Positions 53,817 through 62,768 of a stretch of 64,000 bases of DNA are shown here, piece after piece. The notes under the pieces are model-generated. The model did no database searches. It was given only the letters and a program-made list of their open reading frames with translations, and was not told where the DNA came from. How positions within the stretch are numbered: the first letter of the stretch is position 1; each line of letters begins with the position of its first letter. Origin of the DNA: Neotamlana nanhaiensis. Its GTDB lineage: Bacteria; Bacteroidota; Bacteroidia; Flavobacteriales; Flavobacteriaceae. The position numbers and the translations under genes are program-made. The stretch spans positions 360,831 to 424,830 of the forward strand of contig NZ_JTDV01000002.1 in the NCBI RefSeq assembly GCF_000943555.1. Direction: 5' to 3'.

Positions 53817-54680
53817 GTGACGATAAAACAAACTAAAAGCATCATTTTAAAAGTAAAGGATTATTCGGTTTCTGGCGAAGATTTTCAGTTGTTAGAAAAC
53901 GAAACCTATGGTTTTTTAGAAACGCATCCGCAGCCTTCAAATGAAAAATTACCAGAATATTATAAAAGCGAAGATTATATTTCGCATACCGACGCCAAGA
54001 GAAACTTATTTGAAAAAGTGTATCATTTAGTTCGTGTTTATGCTTTAAATAAAAAAGTAGCTTTAATAAATAGTTATGTGTCGTCAAGCAAACATGTTTT
54101 AGATGTTGGTTGTGGTACGGGTGATTTTTTAAGTACAGCGAAAAAAAATGGATGGCAGGTGAGTGGGGTAGAGCCAAACGAACAGGCTCGAGAAATAGCT
54201 AATAAAAAAACAAATAACGCTGTTTTTAATATTGAAAAGCTTTTAGAGTTTAAAGAAGCTTCGTTTAATGTTATTACACTTTGGCATGTTTTAGAGCATT
54301 TGCCAAATCTTGAAGATCATATAAAAGTGTTTAAAAAACTATTAAGGCCTAATGGTGTTTTAATAATTGCTGTTCCTAATTATAAAAGTTATGATGCGAA
54401 ACATTATAAAAACTTTTGGGCAGCTTACGATGTGCCTAGGCATCTTTGGCATTTTAATAAAACATCTATTAAAAATTTAGTTGAGCGTTTTGGTTTTAAT
54501 CTTATTAAAACAAAACCAATGTGGTTCGATGCGTTTTATGTGAGTTTGTTATCTGAAAAATATAAAACTGGCAAAATGAATTTTTTAAAAGGATTTTTTA
54601 TTGGTTTAGTTTCAAATGTAAAAGCAATAGCTTCAAAAGAAACATCGTCTCTAATTTATATTATTAAAAAGAACGAATAG
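53817..54680 (+). CDS. Class I SAM-dependent methyltransferase
   Basis: A 287-residue methyltransferase of the Methyltransf_23/UbiG-like type. The SAM-binding motif I is VLDVGCGTGDFL near residue 99, motif II is NVITLWHVLEHLPNLEDHI, and motif III is LLRPNGVLIIAVPNY. The C-terminal RHLWHFNKTSIKNLVERFGF is common in methyltransferases that act on sugar or lipid intermediates. Start codon GTG. The substrate is unknown. A cell-envelope role is possible but not shown. Confidence 0.88.
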   Translation: MTIKQTKSIILKVKDYSVSGEDFQLLENETYGFLETHPQPSNEKLPEYYKSEDYISHTDAKRNLFEKVYHLVRVYALNKKVALINSYVSSSKHVLDVGCGTGDFLSTAKKNGWQVSGVEPNEQAREIANKKTNNAVFNIEKLLEFKEASFNVITLWHVLEHLPNLEDHIKVFKKLLRPNGVLIIAVPNYKSYDAKHYKNFWAAYDVPRHLWHFNKTSIKNLVERFGFNLIKTKPMWFDAFYVSLLSEKYKTGKMNFLKGFFIGLVSNVKAIASKETSSLIYIIKKNE

Positions 54681-55038
54681 TAATTTCCGTTTTTTTCTTC
54701 TTGTTTTTAAAAAGAGCTTCATAAATGTCTTTTTTATTAAAAATATTCAAAAGTTTAAGTTTTGAGCTCATTTTTCAGTCTTAAAAACCAAAATATTTAT
54801 TTTAAGAATTTATTTTAAAGCATTTTTAAGGGTGATAGGCGCTAATATGTCTTTTTTGTGAAATGTGCTTAAAACGCTTTAAAACGAGTCGTTTTTTATA
54901 GGTAATTTTTATTTTGGCCTGTTTTTGTTATAAGTTTTCTTTATTTGTTAAAAACAGAATAAATTTCGGTTATTCTAAAACTTACTTTATTACATTTGTT
55001 TGATTTAAAAAAAAGATCTAACTAATTTTCATAAAACC
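54681..55038. other. 358-bp intergenic region without a gene
   Basis: T-rich DNA between the methyltransferase and the OmpH-like gene. It holds a weak hairpin AAAACG/CGTTTT (54881-54895) followed by T, which might terminate upstream transcription, and a TAnnTTTG box at 54991. No other ORF or RNA structure was recognised. Confidence 0.5.
54991..54998 (+). promoter_or_regulatory. Putative -7 promoter box for the OmpH-like gene
   Basis: TACATTTG matches TAnnTTTG, 40 bp before the ATG. Confidence 0.45.
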
Positions 55039-55557
55039 ATGAAAAAATTATTTTTTACTGCTTTGGCAGTTTTGGCATTAACAGCATGTCAACAAGAAAA
55101 GAAAATTGCTTTTGTTGATAATGGAGAAGTTATTAACGAATATCAAGAGAAAAAAGATGTAGAGGCGAAGTTTCAATTAAAAGATGAAGCTTTTAGAAAA
55201 AAAGCCGATAGTATTGGGCAAGCATTTCAAGCCGAAGTGCAATCTACTCAAGCAACGGCTCAAAAATCGTCGCAACGTAAAGCGCAAGAATTAATGGCAG
55301 GTTTGCAACAAAAGCAACAACAATTGCAACAACAAATGCAAATTGAGCAACAACAGTTAACACAAGAATTTCAAGCTGAAATAGATTCTGTAATTGGGAA
55401 AGTGAAAGATTTTGTAAAAGATTATGGTAAAACGAATGGCTACACCTATATTTTAGGAACAAGTGATGCTGCGGCAACAGTAATGTATGGTGCTGAAGAA
55501 AACGATTTAACCGAAACTATTTTAGCAGCTCTTAACGACGTCTATTCAAAGAAATAA
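55039..55557 (+). CDS. OmpH/Skp-like lipoprotein chaperone
   Basis: A 172-residue exported protein with a lipobox (C17 in LTACQQ). The N-terminal KIAFVDNGEVINEYQEKKD matches the Skp/OmpH start. The middle is a Gln-rich long coiled coil (about residues 50-125, QQKQQQLQQQMQIEQQQ). The end YTYILGTSDAAATVMYGAEENDLTETILAALN matches the family. Skp-type proteins hold unfolded outer-membrane proteins in the periplasm; the lipid anchor differs from E. coli Skp. A strong terminator follows. Confidence 0.88.
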   Translation: MKKLFFTALAVLALTACQQEKKIAFVDNGEVINEYQEKKDVEAKFQLKDEAFRKKADSIGQAFQAEVQSTQATAQKSSQRKAQELMAGLQQKQQQLQQQMQIEQQQLTQEFQAEIDSVIGKVKDFVKDYGKTNGYTYILGTSDAAATVMYGAEENDLTETILAALNDVYSKK

Positions 55558-55577
55558 TATAACGTTTAGTACGTTTT

Positions 55578-55616
55578 AAAAGCCAGAGTATTTTATTTAT
55601 GCTCTGGCTTTTTTTA
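55578..55616 (+). terminator. Terminator after the OmpH-like gene
   Basis: AGCCAGAG (55581-55588) pairs with CTCTGGCT (55602-55609), followed by a run of T. An ATG inside this hairpin (55599) is in frame with the next gene but an unlikely start. Confidence 0.85.
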
Positions 55617-55631
55617 TTTAATTACTGTTAC

Positions 55632-56525
55632 ATGAAAGTACGAGACTATTTAAAACAACCTTTCGATTATTTTAACGACGATAAATCGAAGAGGATTTAC
55701 ATTATTTCTGCCATCGTTTTTTCGCATTTATTCTTAATAATTTTTCAGCCTTATGGTATTTCTGAAGAAATGTCGAACCCTGAAAATAGTACTTTAAATA
55801 AGTTTTTGTTCTTTTTTTCTATCGCATTAACCACATTTGTGGCCTTATCACTTTCACAATTTGTTCTCAGAAAATGGTTTCATATTACTAACGTTAGTAG
55901 TAAAAAATATTTGGGTTGGTTACTTTTTGAAGCGCTGCTTTTACAGATTGTTAATTTTGGAATGGCGTTTATTATTCCAGATTTAGGAAACGATTTTGAA
56001 GAAGAATTAAACCTGTGGTTTCAAATAAAAATGTATCCTAAATTATTACTTATTTTAATATTTCCTTTTTTTGGAACGGTAATTTTTATTGCTATAAAAC
56101 GGTTAAAATCTGAAGTAAAAACATTAGACGAACAACTGCATTTTTTTAAGCATAAATACGCTCAAAATTCGAGTGAAGATTGCGTAGAATTACGTGATGA
56201 AAATAATCAAATAGATATCTCAATTCCTGTAAATAATTTAATGTATTTAGAGTCGAGTAACCAATATGTTTTAATTTACTTTATTAAAAATAATGTGATA
56301 AAAAAGCATATTGTGCGTAACCGATTGAAGAATATTATACAGCAAATGCAACAATATCCTATAAAGCAATGTCACCGATCGTTTGCTGTAAATATGATGC
56401 ATATTGAGCATTTATTACGTAAAAATGGTAAAGCTTTTTTAGTATTTAAAGCCGATTTTGAAATGCAAAAAATACCTGTTTCAAATTCATTTATAAGTAC
56501 TTTTGATGTGGTTGTTTCTATGTAG
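55632..56525 (+). CDS. LytTR-family membrane transcription regulator
   Basis: A 297-residue protein with four N-terminal membrane helices (RIYIISAIVFSHLFLIIF; FLFFFSIALTTFVALSL; YLGWLLFEALLLQIVNF; LLLILIFPFFGTVIFIAI). A C-terminal LytTR DNA-binding domain follows from about residue 195 (LMYLESSNQYVLIYF, HIVRNRLKNI, QCHRSFAVNMMHIEHL). The start at 55632 (MKVRDYLKQPFDYF) is chosen because the upstream ATG lies in a terminator hairpin. It likely controls the TonB receptor-DUF4249 pair just downstream (inference from position). Confidence 0.88.
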   Translation: MKVRDYLKQPFDYFNDDKSKRIYIISAIVFSHLFLIIFQPYGISEEMSNPENSTLNKFLFFFSIALTTFVALSLSQFVLRKWFHITNVSSKKYLGWLLFEALLLQIVNFGMAFIIPDLGNDFEEELNLWFQIKMYPKLLLILIFPFFGTVIFIAIKRLKSEVKTLDEQLHFFKHKYAQNSSEDCVELRDENNQIDISIPVNNLMYLESSNQYVLIYFIKNNVIKKHIVRNRLKNIIQQMQQYPIKQCHRSFAVNMMHIEHLLRKNGKAFLVFKADFEMQKIPVSNSFISTFDVVVSM

Positions 56526-56697
56526 TTTATTTTTTCACTCCATATATGTAACAATTCACTCCAAACGATCGTCTTCATTACAAGGTTCGTCAATATTTAA
56601 AATTATTTTGCGTTAACAAAGCCATAAAGTAAAAATCGATTTTTTATTACAAACAAATCTTAAATTTATCAAATCATAAAAAACAGAACAGTTACTA

Positions 56698-59073
56698 ATG
56701 AAGCAATTATGTTTAGTCATCTTCTTGTTTACGAGCTTGTTATGCTTGTCTCAAGAAAAATTCAGTATTAGTGGTACCATAACCGATACCACCAACGGAG
56801 AAACGCTTTTAGGAGCAACCGTGTATTTAAAAAACACCAATTTTGGGGCCTCAACCAACGAGTATGGTTTTTTCTCGTTAACCGCACCAAAAGGCAGTTA
56901 CACGTTAATTATTTCGTATGTGGGTTATAACACGTATTCACAAGAAATTACATTAAACGGCGATCAAAAACTCGATTTCGAGTTGCAAGAATCGGCTACA
57001 TCTCTCGATGAGGTTATTATAGTGGCCGAAGAATCGGAAACTGTTAGCATTAAAAAACCACAAATGAGCGTGTCTAAACTTAATGCGCAAACTATTAAAG
57101 AAATGCCTGCGGTTTTAGGCGAAGTAGATGTTATAAAATCCATTCAAATGTTACCCGGAGTTACCAATAATGGCGAGGGTTCAGCAGGATTTCATGTGCG
57201 TGGTGGAGCCGCCGATCAAAACCTAGTTTTACTCGATGAAGCTATTATTTATAACACCTCGCATTTATTTGGTTTTTTCTCTGTATTTAATGCCGATGCT
57301 ATTAAAAATATAAAGCTTTATAAAGGCGATATTCCAGCTAAATTTGGCGGAAGAGTATCATCTGTACTCGATGTGCGTCAAAAGGACGGAAATAGCAAGA
57401 AATTTGCTTTAAATGGCGGTGTTGGACTTATTTCAAGCAGATTAACCGCAGAATCGCCATTTTTTAAGGATAAAGGCTCGTTTTTAATTGCGGGACGAAC
57501 CTCATATGTGCATCTATTTATGCCGCTTATTGAGGATGTAAAAGATGATAAAATATCGTTTTACGATCTTAACTTAAAAACTAATTTCGAGATTAATAAA
57601 AACAATAAATTGTATTTGTCGGGTTATTTTGGACGAGACGCTTTCGATTTATCGGGTTTAATTACTAATAATTACGGTAATGCCACTGGAAATTTACGTT
57701 GGAACCATGTTATAAACGACAAATTATTTTCAAATTTATCCTTCATTTACAGTAAATACGATTATAACATTGTGCTTGACTTTATTGAGCTCGATTGGGA
57801 TGCTGATATTACCAATTATAATCTTAAATACGATTTAGGCTATTATGTCAACAATAATTTAACCCTCGATTTTGGTGTAAGCGGATTAATCTATAATGTA
57901 AATCCTGGTGAAGTAAAACCTTCAACCGAAACATCATCAATTAATCCTTTAAAATTAGATGAAAAACGCGCTTTCGAAGGTGCTGTTTATGCTAGTGCCG
58001 AACATCAAATTACCGATAAATTGGCACTTAATTATGGGCTACGATACAGTACATTTTCGCGTTTAGGCGGCCAAAGCATTACGAATTATGTTAATAATCA
58101 ACCGGTAGTTTACAATAGCGATTTAGGAATTTATGAGCGTGGTGAAGCCGAAAGTGAAACGAGTTATAGTAAAAACGAAAGTATTAAAACATTTGGGTAT
58201 TTCGAGCCTCGTTTTGGGGTGTCGTATCAGTTAAATGATGCTTCTTCAGTTAAATCGAGTTATACAAAATCGACACAATATTTACACTTATTATCCAATA
58301 CTGCTTCGGTGACGCCTTTGGATGTTTGGACACCAAGCGGACAGTACATTAAGCCGCAAATTTCCAACCAATATGCGGTGGGTTATTACAGGAATTTTAA
58401 TGATAACGCTTATACTTTAGAGTTAGAAAGTTATTATAAACATGTTGATAATCGTATTGATTACATTGACGGATCAGATTTAATTGGTAACAACAACATT
58501 GAAACCGAAATTTTAAATGGCGAAGCCCGAGCTTATGGTATGGAATTACTGCTTCGTAAAAATAAAGGCGATTTCACGGGGTGGTTAGCCTATACTTTAT
58601 CGAAATCGGAGCAGCGCGCCTTAGGCGGAAATGCCGGCGGACCTGGAATTAACAATGGCGATTGGTACAAAACGGCTTATGATAGAACACACGATATTTC
58701 ACTAACAGGTTCTTATAAATTAAATGATAAATGGCGTTTTAGTTCTAATTTTGTGTTTCAAACAGGGCGACCAGTTACCTATCCAAACGGACAATACAAC
58801 TACGAAGGCTTGTCGGTAGCAACCTATGCCAATCGAAACGAGAACCGCTTACCAACGTATCACAGATTAGATTTATCGGCAACCTTAACTCCAAATAGAA
58901 ACCCAGATAAACGCTGGAAAGGCGAGTGGGTATTTAGTATTTACAACGCTTATAATCGCAGAAATGCAGCCTCGGTTGGTTTTAGCCAAAACAACCAAAC
59001 AGGTTTAAACGAAGCCACGCGAATTTCAATTTTTGGAGCAATTCCGTCGGTATCTTATAATTTTAAATTTTAA
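56698..59073 (+). CDS. TonB-dependent receptor with CarboxypepD_reg-like domain
   Basis: A 791-residue outer-membrane receptor. Signal peptide to about residue 19, a carboxypeptidase-regulatory-like domain (FSISGTITDTTNGETLLGATVYLKN, 23-100), a plug domain (SAGFHVRGGAADQNLVLLDEA near 160) and a barrel ending in FNFKF-type aromatic residues (VSYNFKF). It is not SusC-length. Paired with a DUF4249 lipoprotein 4 bp downstream, the combination is seen repeatedly in Flavobacteriaceae and often linked to iron or other nutrient uptake; the ligand is not known here. Confidence 0.93.
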   Translation: MKQLCLVIFLFTSLLCLSQEKFSISGTITDTTNGETLLGATVYLKNTNFGASTNEYGFFSLTAPKGSYTLIISYVGYNTYSQEITLNGDQKLDFELQESATSLDEVIIVAEESETVSIKKPQMSVSKLNAQTIKEMPAVLGEVDVIKSIQMLPGVTNNGEGSAGFHVRGGAADQNLVLLDEAIIYNTSHLFGFFSVFNADAIKNIKLYKGDIPAKFGGRVSSVLDVRQKDGNSKKFALNGGVGLISSRLTAESPFFKDKGSFLIAGRTSYVHLFMPLIEDVKDDKISFYDLNLKTNFEINKNNKLYLSGYFGRDAFDLSGLITNNYGNATGNLRWNHVINDKLFSNLSFIYSKYDYNIVLDFIELDWDADITNYNLKYDLGYYVNNNLTLDFGVSGLIYNVNPGEVKPSTETSSINPLKLDEKRAFEGAVYASAEHQITDKLALNYGLRYSTFSRLGGQSITNYVNNQPVVYNSDLGIYERGEAESETSYSKNESIKTFGYFEPRFGVSYQLNDASSVKSSYTKSTQYLHLLSNTASVTPLDVWTPSGQYIKPQISNQYAVGYYRNFNDNAYTLELESYYKHVDNRIDYIDGSDLIGNNNIETEILNGEARAYGMELLLRKNKGDFTGWLAYTLSKSEQRALGGNAGGPGINNGDWYKTAYDRTHDISLTGSYKLNDKWRFSSNFVFQTGRPVTYPNGQYNYEGLSVATYANRNENRLPTYHRLDLSATLTPNRNPDKRWKGEWVFSIYNAYNRRNAASVGFSQNNQTGLNEATRISIFGAIPSVSYNFKF

Positions 59074-59077
59074 AACG

Positions 59078-59923
59078 ATGAAAAACTATATAAAAACCCT
59101 ATTTGTTTTAACCAGCATTATTTTTTCGGCCTGCGAAGATGTTATTGATGTTGATGTTGATACCGCTGAAACGCGCTTAGTAATTGAAGCTTCTTTAGAT
59201 TGGGAAAAAGGAACAACCGGAAACAATCAAACCATAAAATTAAGCCTATCGTCACCTTATTTTAATACACAGGATATTACCGTAGTAACGGGAGCAAATG
59301 TAGTGGTTACAAACATGAATACGGGCGATATTTTTAACTTTACAGATGAAAATGATGGCAGCTATACTACAAACAGTTTCGAGCCTATAATTGGTAATAC
59401 ATATAGCTTACAAGTGAGTTATAATGGAGAGACGTATGAAGCTACCGAAACTTTAATGGCAGTTCCGGAAATTAAGGAGATAAACCAAAGTATTGAAGGC
59501 GGATTTGATGACGAATTACTTGAAGTTAATGTGTATTTTGATGATCCTGTTGATGAAGAAAATTATTACTTATTAAATTTTTATGAAACAGGTGATTTGT
59601 TTTCCTTTTTTGCCGATGTTTCGGATGAATTTGTAAACGGAAATGAAGTGTATTATTTCTTTGAAAAAGAAGATGACGAAGACAATAACCAAGCGCCATT
59701 TCAAGCCGGAGACACGGTAGATATTGAGCTTTATGGTATTTCGGAATCATACTATAATTACATGAGATTGTTAATAGAACAGTATTACAGTGGAGGCAAT
59801 CCGTTTTCATCTACAGCTGCGCTCATAAAAGGCAATTGTATAAACCCAACAAACCCCGATAATTATGCTTTTGGGTATTTTAGAGTCACCGAGGTTGATG
59901 TGGCTACTTATACTTTCGAGTAA
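59078..59923 (+). CDS. DUF4249 lipoprotein
   Basis: A 281-residue surface or periplasmic lipoprotein (lipobox FSAC, about C19 in SIIFSACEDVIDVDVD). Beta-rich segments (RLVIEASLDWEKGTTGNNQTIKLSLS, GANVVVTNMNTGD, YSLQVSYNGETYEATETL) fit DUF4249, a family that pairs with TonB receptors. ATG at 59078 is chosen over an upstream in-frame start at 59033 because it begins the signal peptide. It ends before a strong 15-bp hairpin terminator. It presumably assists ligand capture, by analogy with SusD. Confidence 0.85.
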   Translation: MKNYIKTLFVLTSIIFSACEDVIDVDVDTAETRLVIEASLDWEKGTTGNNQTIKLSLSSPYFNTQDITVVTGANVVVTNMNTGDIFNFTDENDGSYTTNSFEPIIGNTYSLQVSYNGETYEATETLMAVPEIKEINQSIEGGFDDELLEVNVYFDDPVDEENYYLLNFYETGDLFSFFADVSDEFVNGNEVYYFFEKEDDEDNNQAPFQAGDTVDIELYGISESYYNYMRLLIEQYYSGGNPFSSTAALIKGNCINPTNPDNYAFGYFRVTEVDVATYTFE

Positions 59924-59943
59924 AAAAAGGTTTTAATAGAATC

Positions 59944-59984
59944 AGACCTGTCAGGTTTCAAAAACCTGACAGGTCTTTTTTTTT
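59944..59984 (+). terminator. Strong terminator of the receptor operon
   Basis: A perfect 15-bp inverted repeat (AGACCTGTCAGGTTT at 59944-59958 with its complement at 59962-59976), a 3-nt loop and a T9 tract ending at 59984. Confidence 0.9.
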
Positions 59985-60088
59985 AAAAGAATTAATAGCT
60001 TTCAGAGCGCTATTTAAAGATTTAATTTGTTTATTTTAAATCAGTTAAATTACAAATAAATGACTCATAAATTTATGCCAACCAACCC

Positions 60089-61243
60089 TTAATTCTCCTT
60101 TTTATGCAATAAACGCGTGAGTTTAATACTCAAATCGGTTAGAATGATTTTAGAGTTACCGTTGCGTTCAATATGATAAATAGCATCTTGTAATTCGTTG
60201 CTAATATCCATAATGTTATTGCCATGTATAAAAGGCGCAAATTTAGCCAAGTTAAAAGCTTCGCTTTTAGGTTCAAAAAACACCAAATCGTTGGCGTTAT
60301 AATTTAGTAGTAAGGCTTGTCTAAAAAAGTCTAAACAAAAATTTAAAAACTGTTTTTGGGTTTCTCTACCTGTTTTAGCAACCTCTTCGCTCCATGAAAT
60401 TAAATCGTGAATGGCAGCTTTATTGCCTTTTGCTTTAAACGCGGTGCGTACCCAAAACACAAACCATTTTTCAAATTGTAAATCTTCACTATCACTATAA
60501 ACCAAATCGCAAGCTTTATTGTAATTGCCATTAGCTTGGTGCGCAATTTTGGTAGCATCAGCTTCAGCGATATTAAATTGTTTAATTAAAGCTTCTTTTA
60601 CGTCGTTTTCGGCCAGCGGCGGAAAGTGTAACACTTGGCAGCGTGAGCGAATGGTGTTAATAATTTGCTCTTCGTCTTCAGCAATTAATAAAAAAATCGT
60701 TTTTGCAGGCGGTTCTTCAATCAGTTTTAAAAGTTTGTTTGCCGCGGCAGTATTCATTTTTTCGGCCATCCAAACCAAAAGAATTTTATAGCCACCTTCA
60801 TAAGCTTTTAGTGATAGTGATTTTACGATATCTTGAGCTTCATCTACACCTATTTGACCTTGCTTGTTATCTACTCCAAGTAGTTTGTACCAGTCGAATA
60901 AATTTCCGTAAGGTTGTTCGTTTAAAAGTTGGCGCCATTCTTCTAAATAATGACTAGAAACAGGGTGTTTTTTTACTTTATCGCTGGTAGTTACAGGAAA
61001 TGCAAAGTGCAAATCGGGATGCGAAAAATTCTTAAATTTTAGGTTACAAGCATCGTTACCACCAGTGTTTTCGGCATTAGTATTTTTACACAAAATGTAT
61101 TGCGCATAAGCTAAGGCCATGGGTAAAGTGCCACAACCTTCGTTGCCAACAAATAGCTGTGCGTGTGGTATGCGACCATTATCGGCACTTTGGGTTAAGT
61201 GCTTTTTTATATGTTCTTGTCCTATAATTTCATTAAATAGCAT
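60089..61243 (-). CDS. holB: DNA polymerase III delta' subunit
   Basis: A 384-residue clamp-loader subunit. The N-terminal MLFNEIIGQEHIKKHLTQSADNGRIPHAQLFVGNEGCG and WMAEKMNTAAANKLLKLIEEPPAKTIFLLIAEDEEQIINTIRSRCQ in outline match the AAA+ delta'/gamma family, with the SRC motif. The Walker A equivalent GNEGCGTL lacks the lysine, consistent with a delta' subunit that does not hydrolyse ATP. Several Cys residues (CKN... ACN) could form the zinc module. The start at 61243 is ATG; a TTG two codons upstream is less likely. Confidence 0.9.
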   Translation of the reverse strand: MLFNEIIGQEHIKKHLTQSADNGRIPHAQLFVGNEGCGTLPMALAYAQYILCKNTNAENTGGNDACNLKFKNFSHPDLHFAFPVTTSDKVKKHPVSSHYLEEWRQLLNEQPYGNLFDWYKLLGVDNKQGQIGVDEAQDIVKSLSLKAYEGGYKILLVWMAEKMNTAAANKLLKLIEEPPAKTIFLLIAEDEEQIINTIRSRCQVLHFPPLAENDVKEALIKQFNIAEADATKIAHQANGNYNKACDLVYSDSEDLQFEKWFVFWVRTAFKAKGNKAAIHDLISWSEEVAKTGRETQKQFLNFCLDFFRQALLLNYNANDLVFFEPKSEAFNLAKFAPFIHGNNIMDISNELQDAIYHIERNGNSKIILTDLSIKLTRLLHKKEN

Positions 61244-61384
61244 AGGCAAACCTACATATTTTTTTGTTTTAATTTTAATTAAGTAACGTATAAAAAACGG
61301 ACTAAAAGTTTAAGAATAAAAAAAATCTTTATCAGCTATATCGTTTTCGTGTAAAATCGCATTTTAATTAGGCTATTTATTAGT

Positions 61385-61392
61385 TACATTTG
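61385..61392 (+). promoter_or_regulatory. Putative -7 promoter box for pgk
   Basis: TACATTTG matches TAnnTTTG, 26 bp before the pgk ATG. A T-rich stretch occupies the -33 position. Confidence 0.5.
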
Positions 61393-61418
61393 TAGGACTA
61401 AATAGTAAATACAAAACA

Positions 61419-62606
61419 ATGAAAACGATTAACGATTTTAATTTCGAAAATAAAAAAGCACTTATTCGTGTAGATTTTAACGTGCCTTTAAACGATAAAT
61501 TTGAGGTAACAGATACCACAAGAATTGTTTCAGCAAAACCAACTATTATTAAAATTTTAGAAGATGGTGGTAGCTGTATTTTAATGTCGCATTTAGGGCG
61601 TCCAAAAGGTGTGCAAGATGAGTTTTCGTTAGGTCATATCGTTGAAACCGTTAAAGATATTTTAGGAGTAGAAGTTACTTTTGTTAAGGCTTGTGTTGGC
61701 GAAACTGCCGAAGAAGCTGCGGCAAAATTACAACCAGGACAAATTTTATTGTTAGAAAATTTACGTTTTCATGCTGAAGAAACTGCGGGCGATGTTGCCT
61801 TTGCAGAACAACTATCTAAATTAGGTGATATTTACGTAAATGATGCTTTTGGTACCGCACACCGTGCACATGCTTCAACAACTATTGTAGCTCAGTTTTT
61901 CGAAGATAAAAAATGCTTTGGTAGTTTATTAGCTCAAGAAATTGAAAGTATTAAAAAAGTATTAGAAACAGGGGAAAAACCAGTTTTAGGTATTTTAGGA
62001 GGAGCAAAAGTATCTTCAAAAATTACTATTATCGAGAATATTTTAGATGCTGTAGATCATTTAATTATTGGTGGAGGTATGGCCTTTACTTTTGTTAAAG
62101 CGCAAGGCGGAAAAATAGGAAATTCTATTTGTGAAGATGATAAAATGGAGTTGGCTTTAGAGATTTTAAAACAAGCTGAAGCTAAAAACGTAAAAGTACA
62201 CATCCCTGTTGATACTATTGCTGCCGATGATTTTAGTAACGATGCCAATACACAAACTGTAGATATTAATGCTATTCCAGATGGTTGGGAAGGTGTTGAT
62301 GCGGGGCCAAAATCGAGAGAAATTTTCCACGATGTTGTTATGCAATGTAAAACCATTTTATGGAATGGTCCGTTAGGCGTTTTTGAAATGGAAAGTTTTG
62401 CTGGAGGTACTATCGAATTAGGAAACTCTATTGCCGAAGCTACTAAAAATGGCGCGTTTTCATTAGTTGGTGGTGGCGATTCTGTTGCTGCTGTTAAACA
62501 GTTTGGTTTCGATGATAAAGTAAGTTATGTAAGTACTGGTGGAGGCGCTATGCTTGAAAGTTTAGAAGGTAAAACATTACCAGGTATTGCTGCAATTTTA
62601 GAATAA
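61419..62606 (+). CDS. pgk: Phosphoglycerate kinase
   Basis: Interconverts 1,3-bisphosphoglycerate plus ADP and 3-phosphoglycerate plus ATP in glycolysis and gluconeogenesis. The 395 residues are typical. The substrate-binding [10 protein letters not shown], the hinge-region [21 protein letters not shown], the [12 protein letters not shown] signature, GGAKVSSKI and the nucleotide-binding [13 protein letters not shown] are all in place. It appears to be monocistronic. Confidence 0.97.
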   Translation: MKTINDFNFENKKALIRVDFNVPLNDKFEVTDTTRIVSAKPTIIKILEDGGSCILMSHLGRPKGVQDEFSLGHIVETVKDILGVEVTFVKACVGETAEEAAAKLQPGQILLLENLRFHAEETAGDVAFAEQLSKLGDIYVNDAFGTAHRAHASTTIVAQFFEDKKCFGSLLAQEIESIKKVLETGEKPVLGILGGAKVSSKITIIENILDAVDHLIIGGGMAFTFVKAQGGKIGNSICEDDKMELALEILKQAEAKNVKVHIPVDTIAADDFSNDANTQTVDINAIPDGWEGVDAGPKSREIFHDVVMQCKTILWNGPLGVFEMESFAGGTIELGNSIAEATKNGAFSLVGGGDSVAAVKQFGFDDKVSYVSTGGGAMLESLEGKTLPGIAAILE

Positions 62607-62768
62607 AATACGCTTCAAAATAAATTAAGGGTTGTTTGTGTGATTTTATAATCGCTTTAATTCAGGCGATTACTAATCAAACATAAAAAATTAAATTTAA
62701 GTTTTTTAATTCCCTTAAAAAATACGAATTTAGCCATAATGTCGTTGATTAACATGTTAACCGATTTT

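Noticed and set aside
55599-55631. ATG start of the LytTR gene inside a terminator hairpin
   Set aside because: The hairpin with its T-run terminates the preceding gene, so a transcript would not begin with that codon; 55632 is a better start.
62655-62680. AATCGC...GCGATT hairpin after pgk as a terminator
   Set aside because: Only a 6-bp stem with a long loop and no following T tract.
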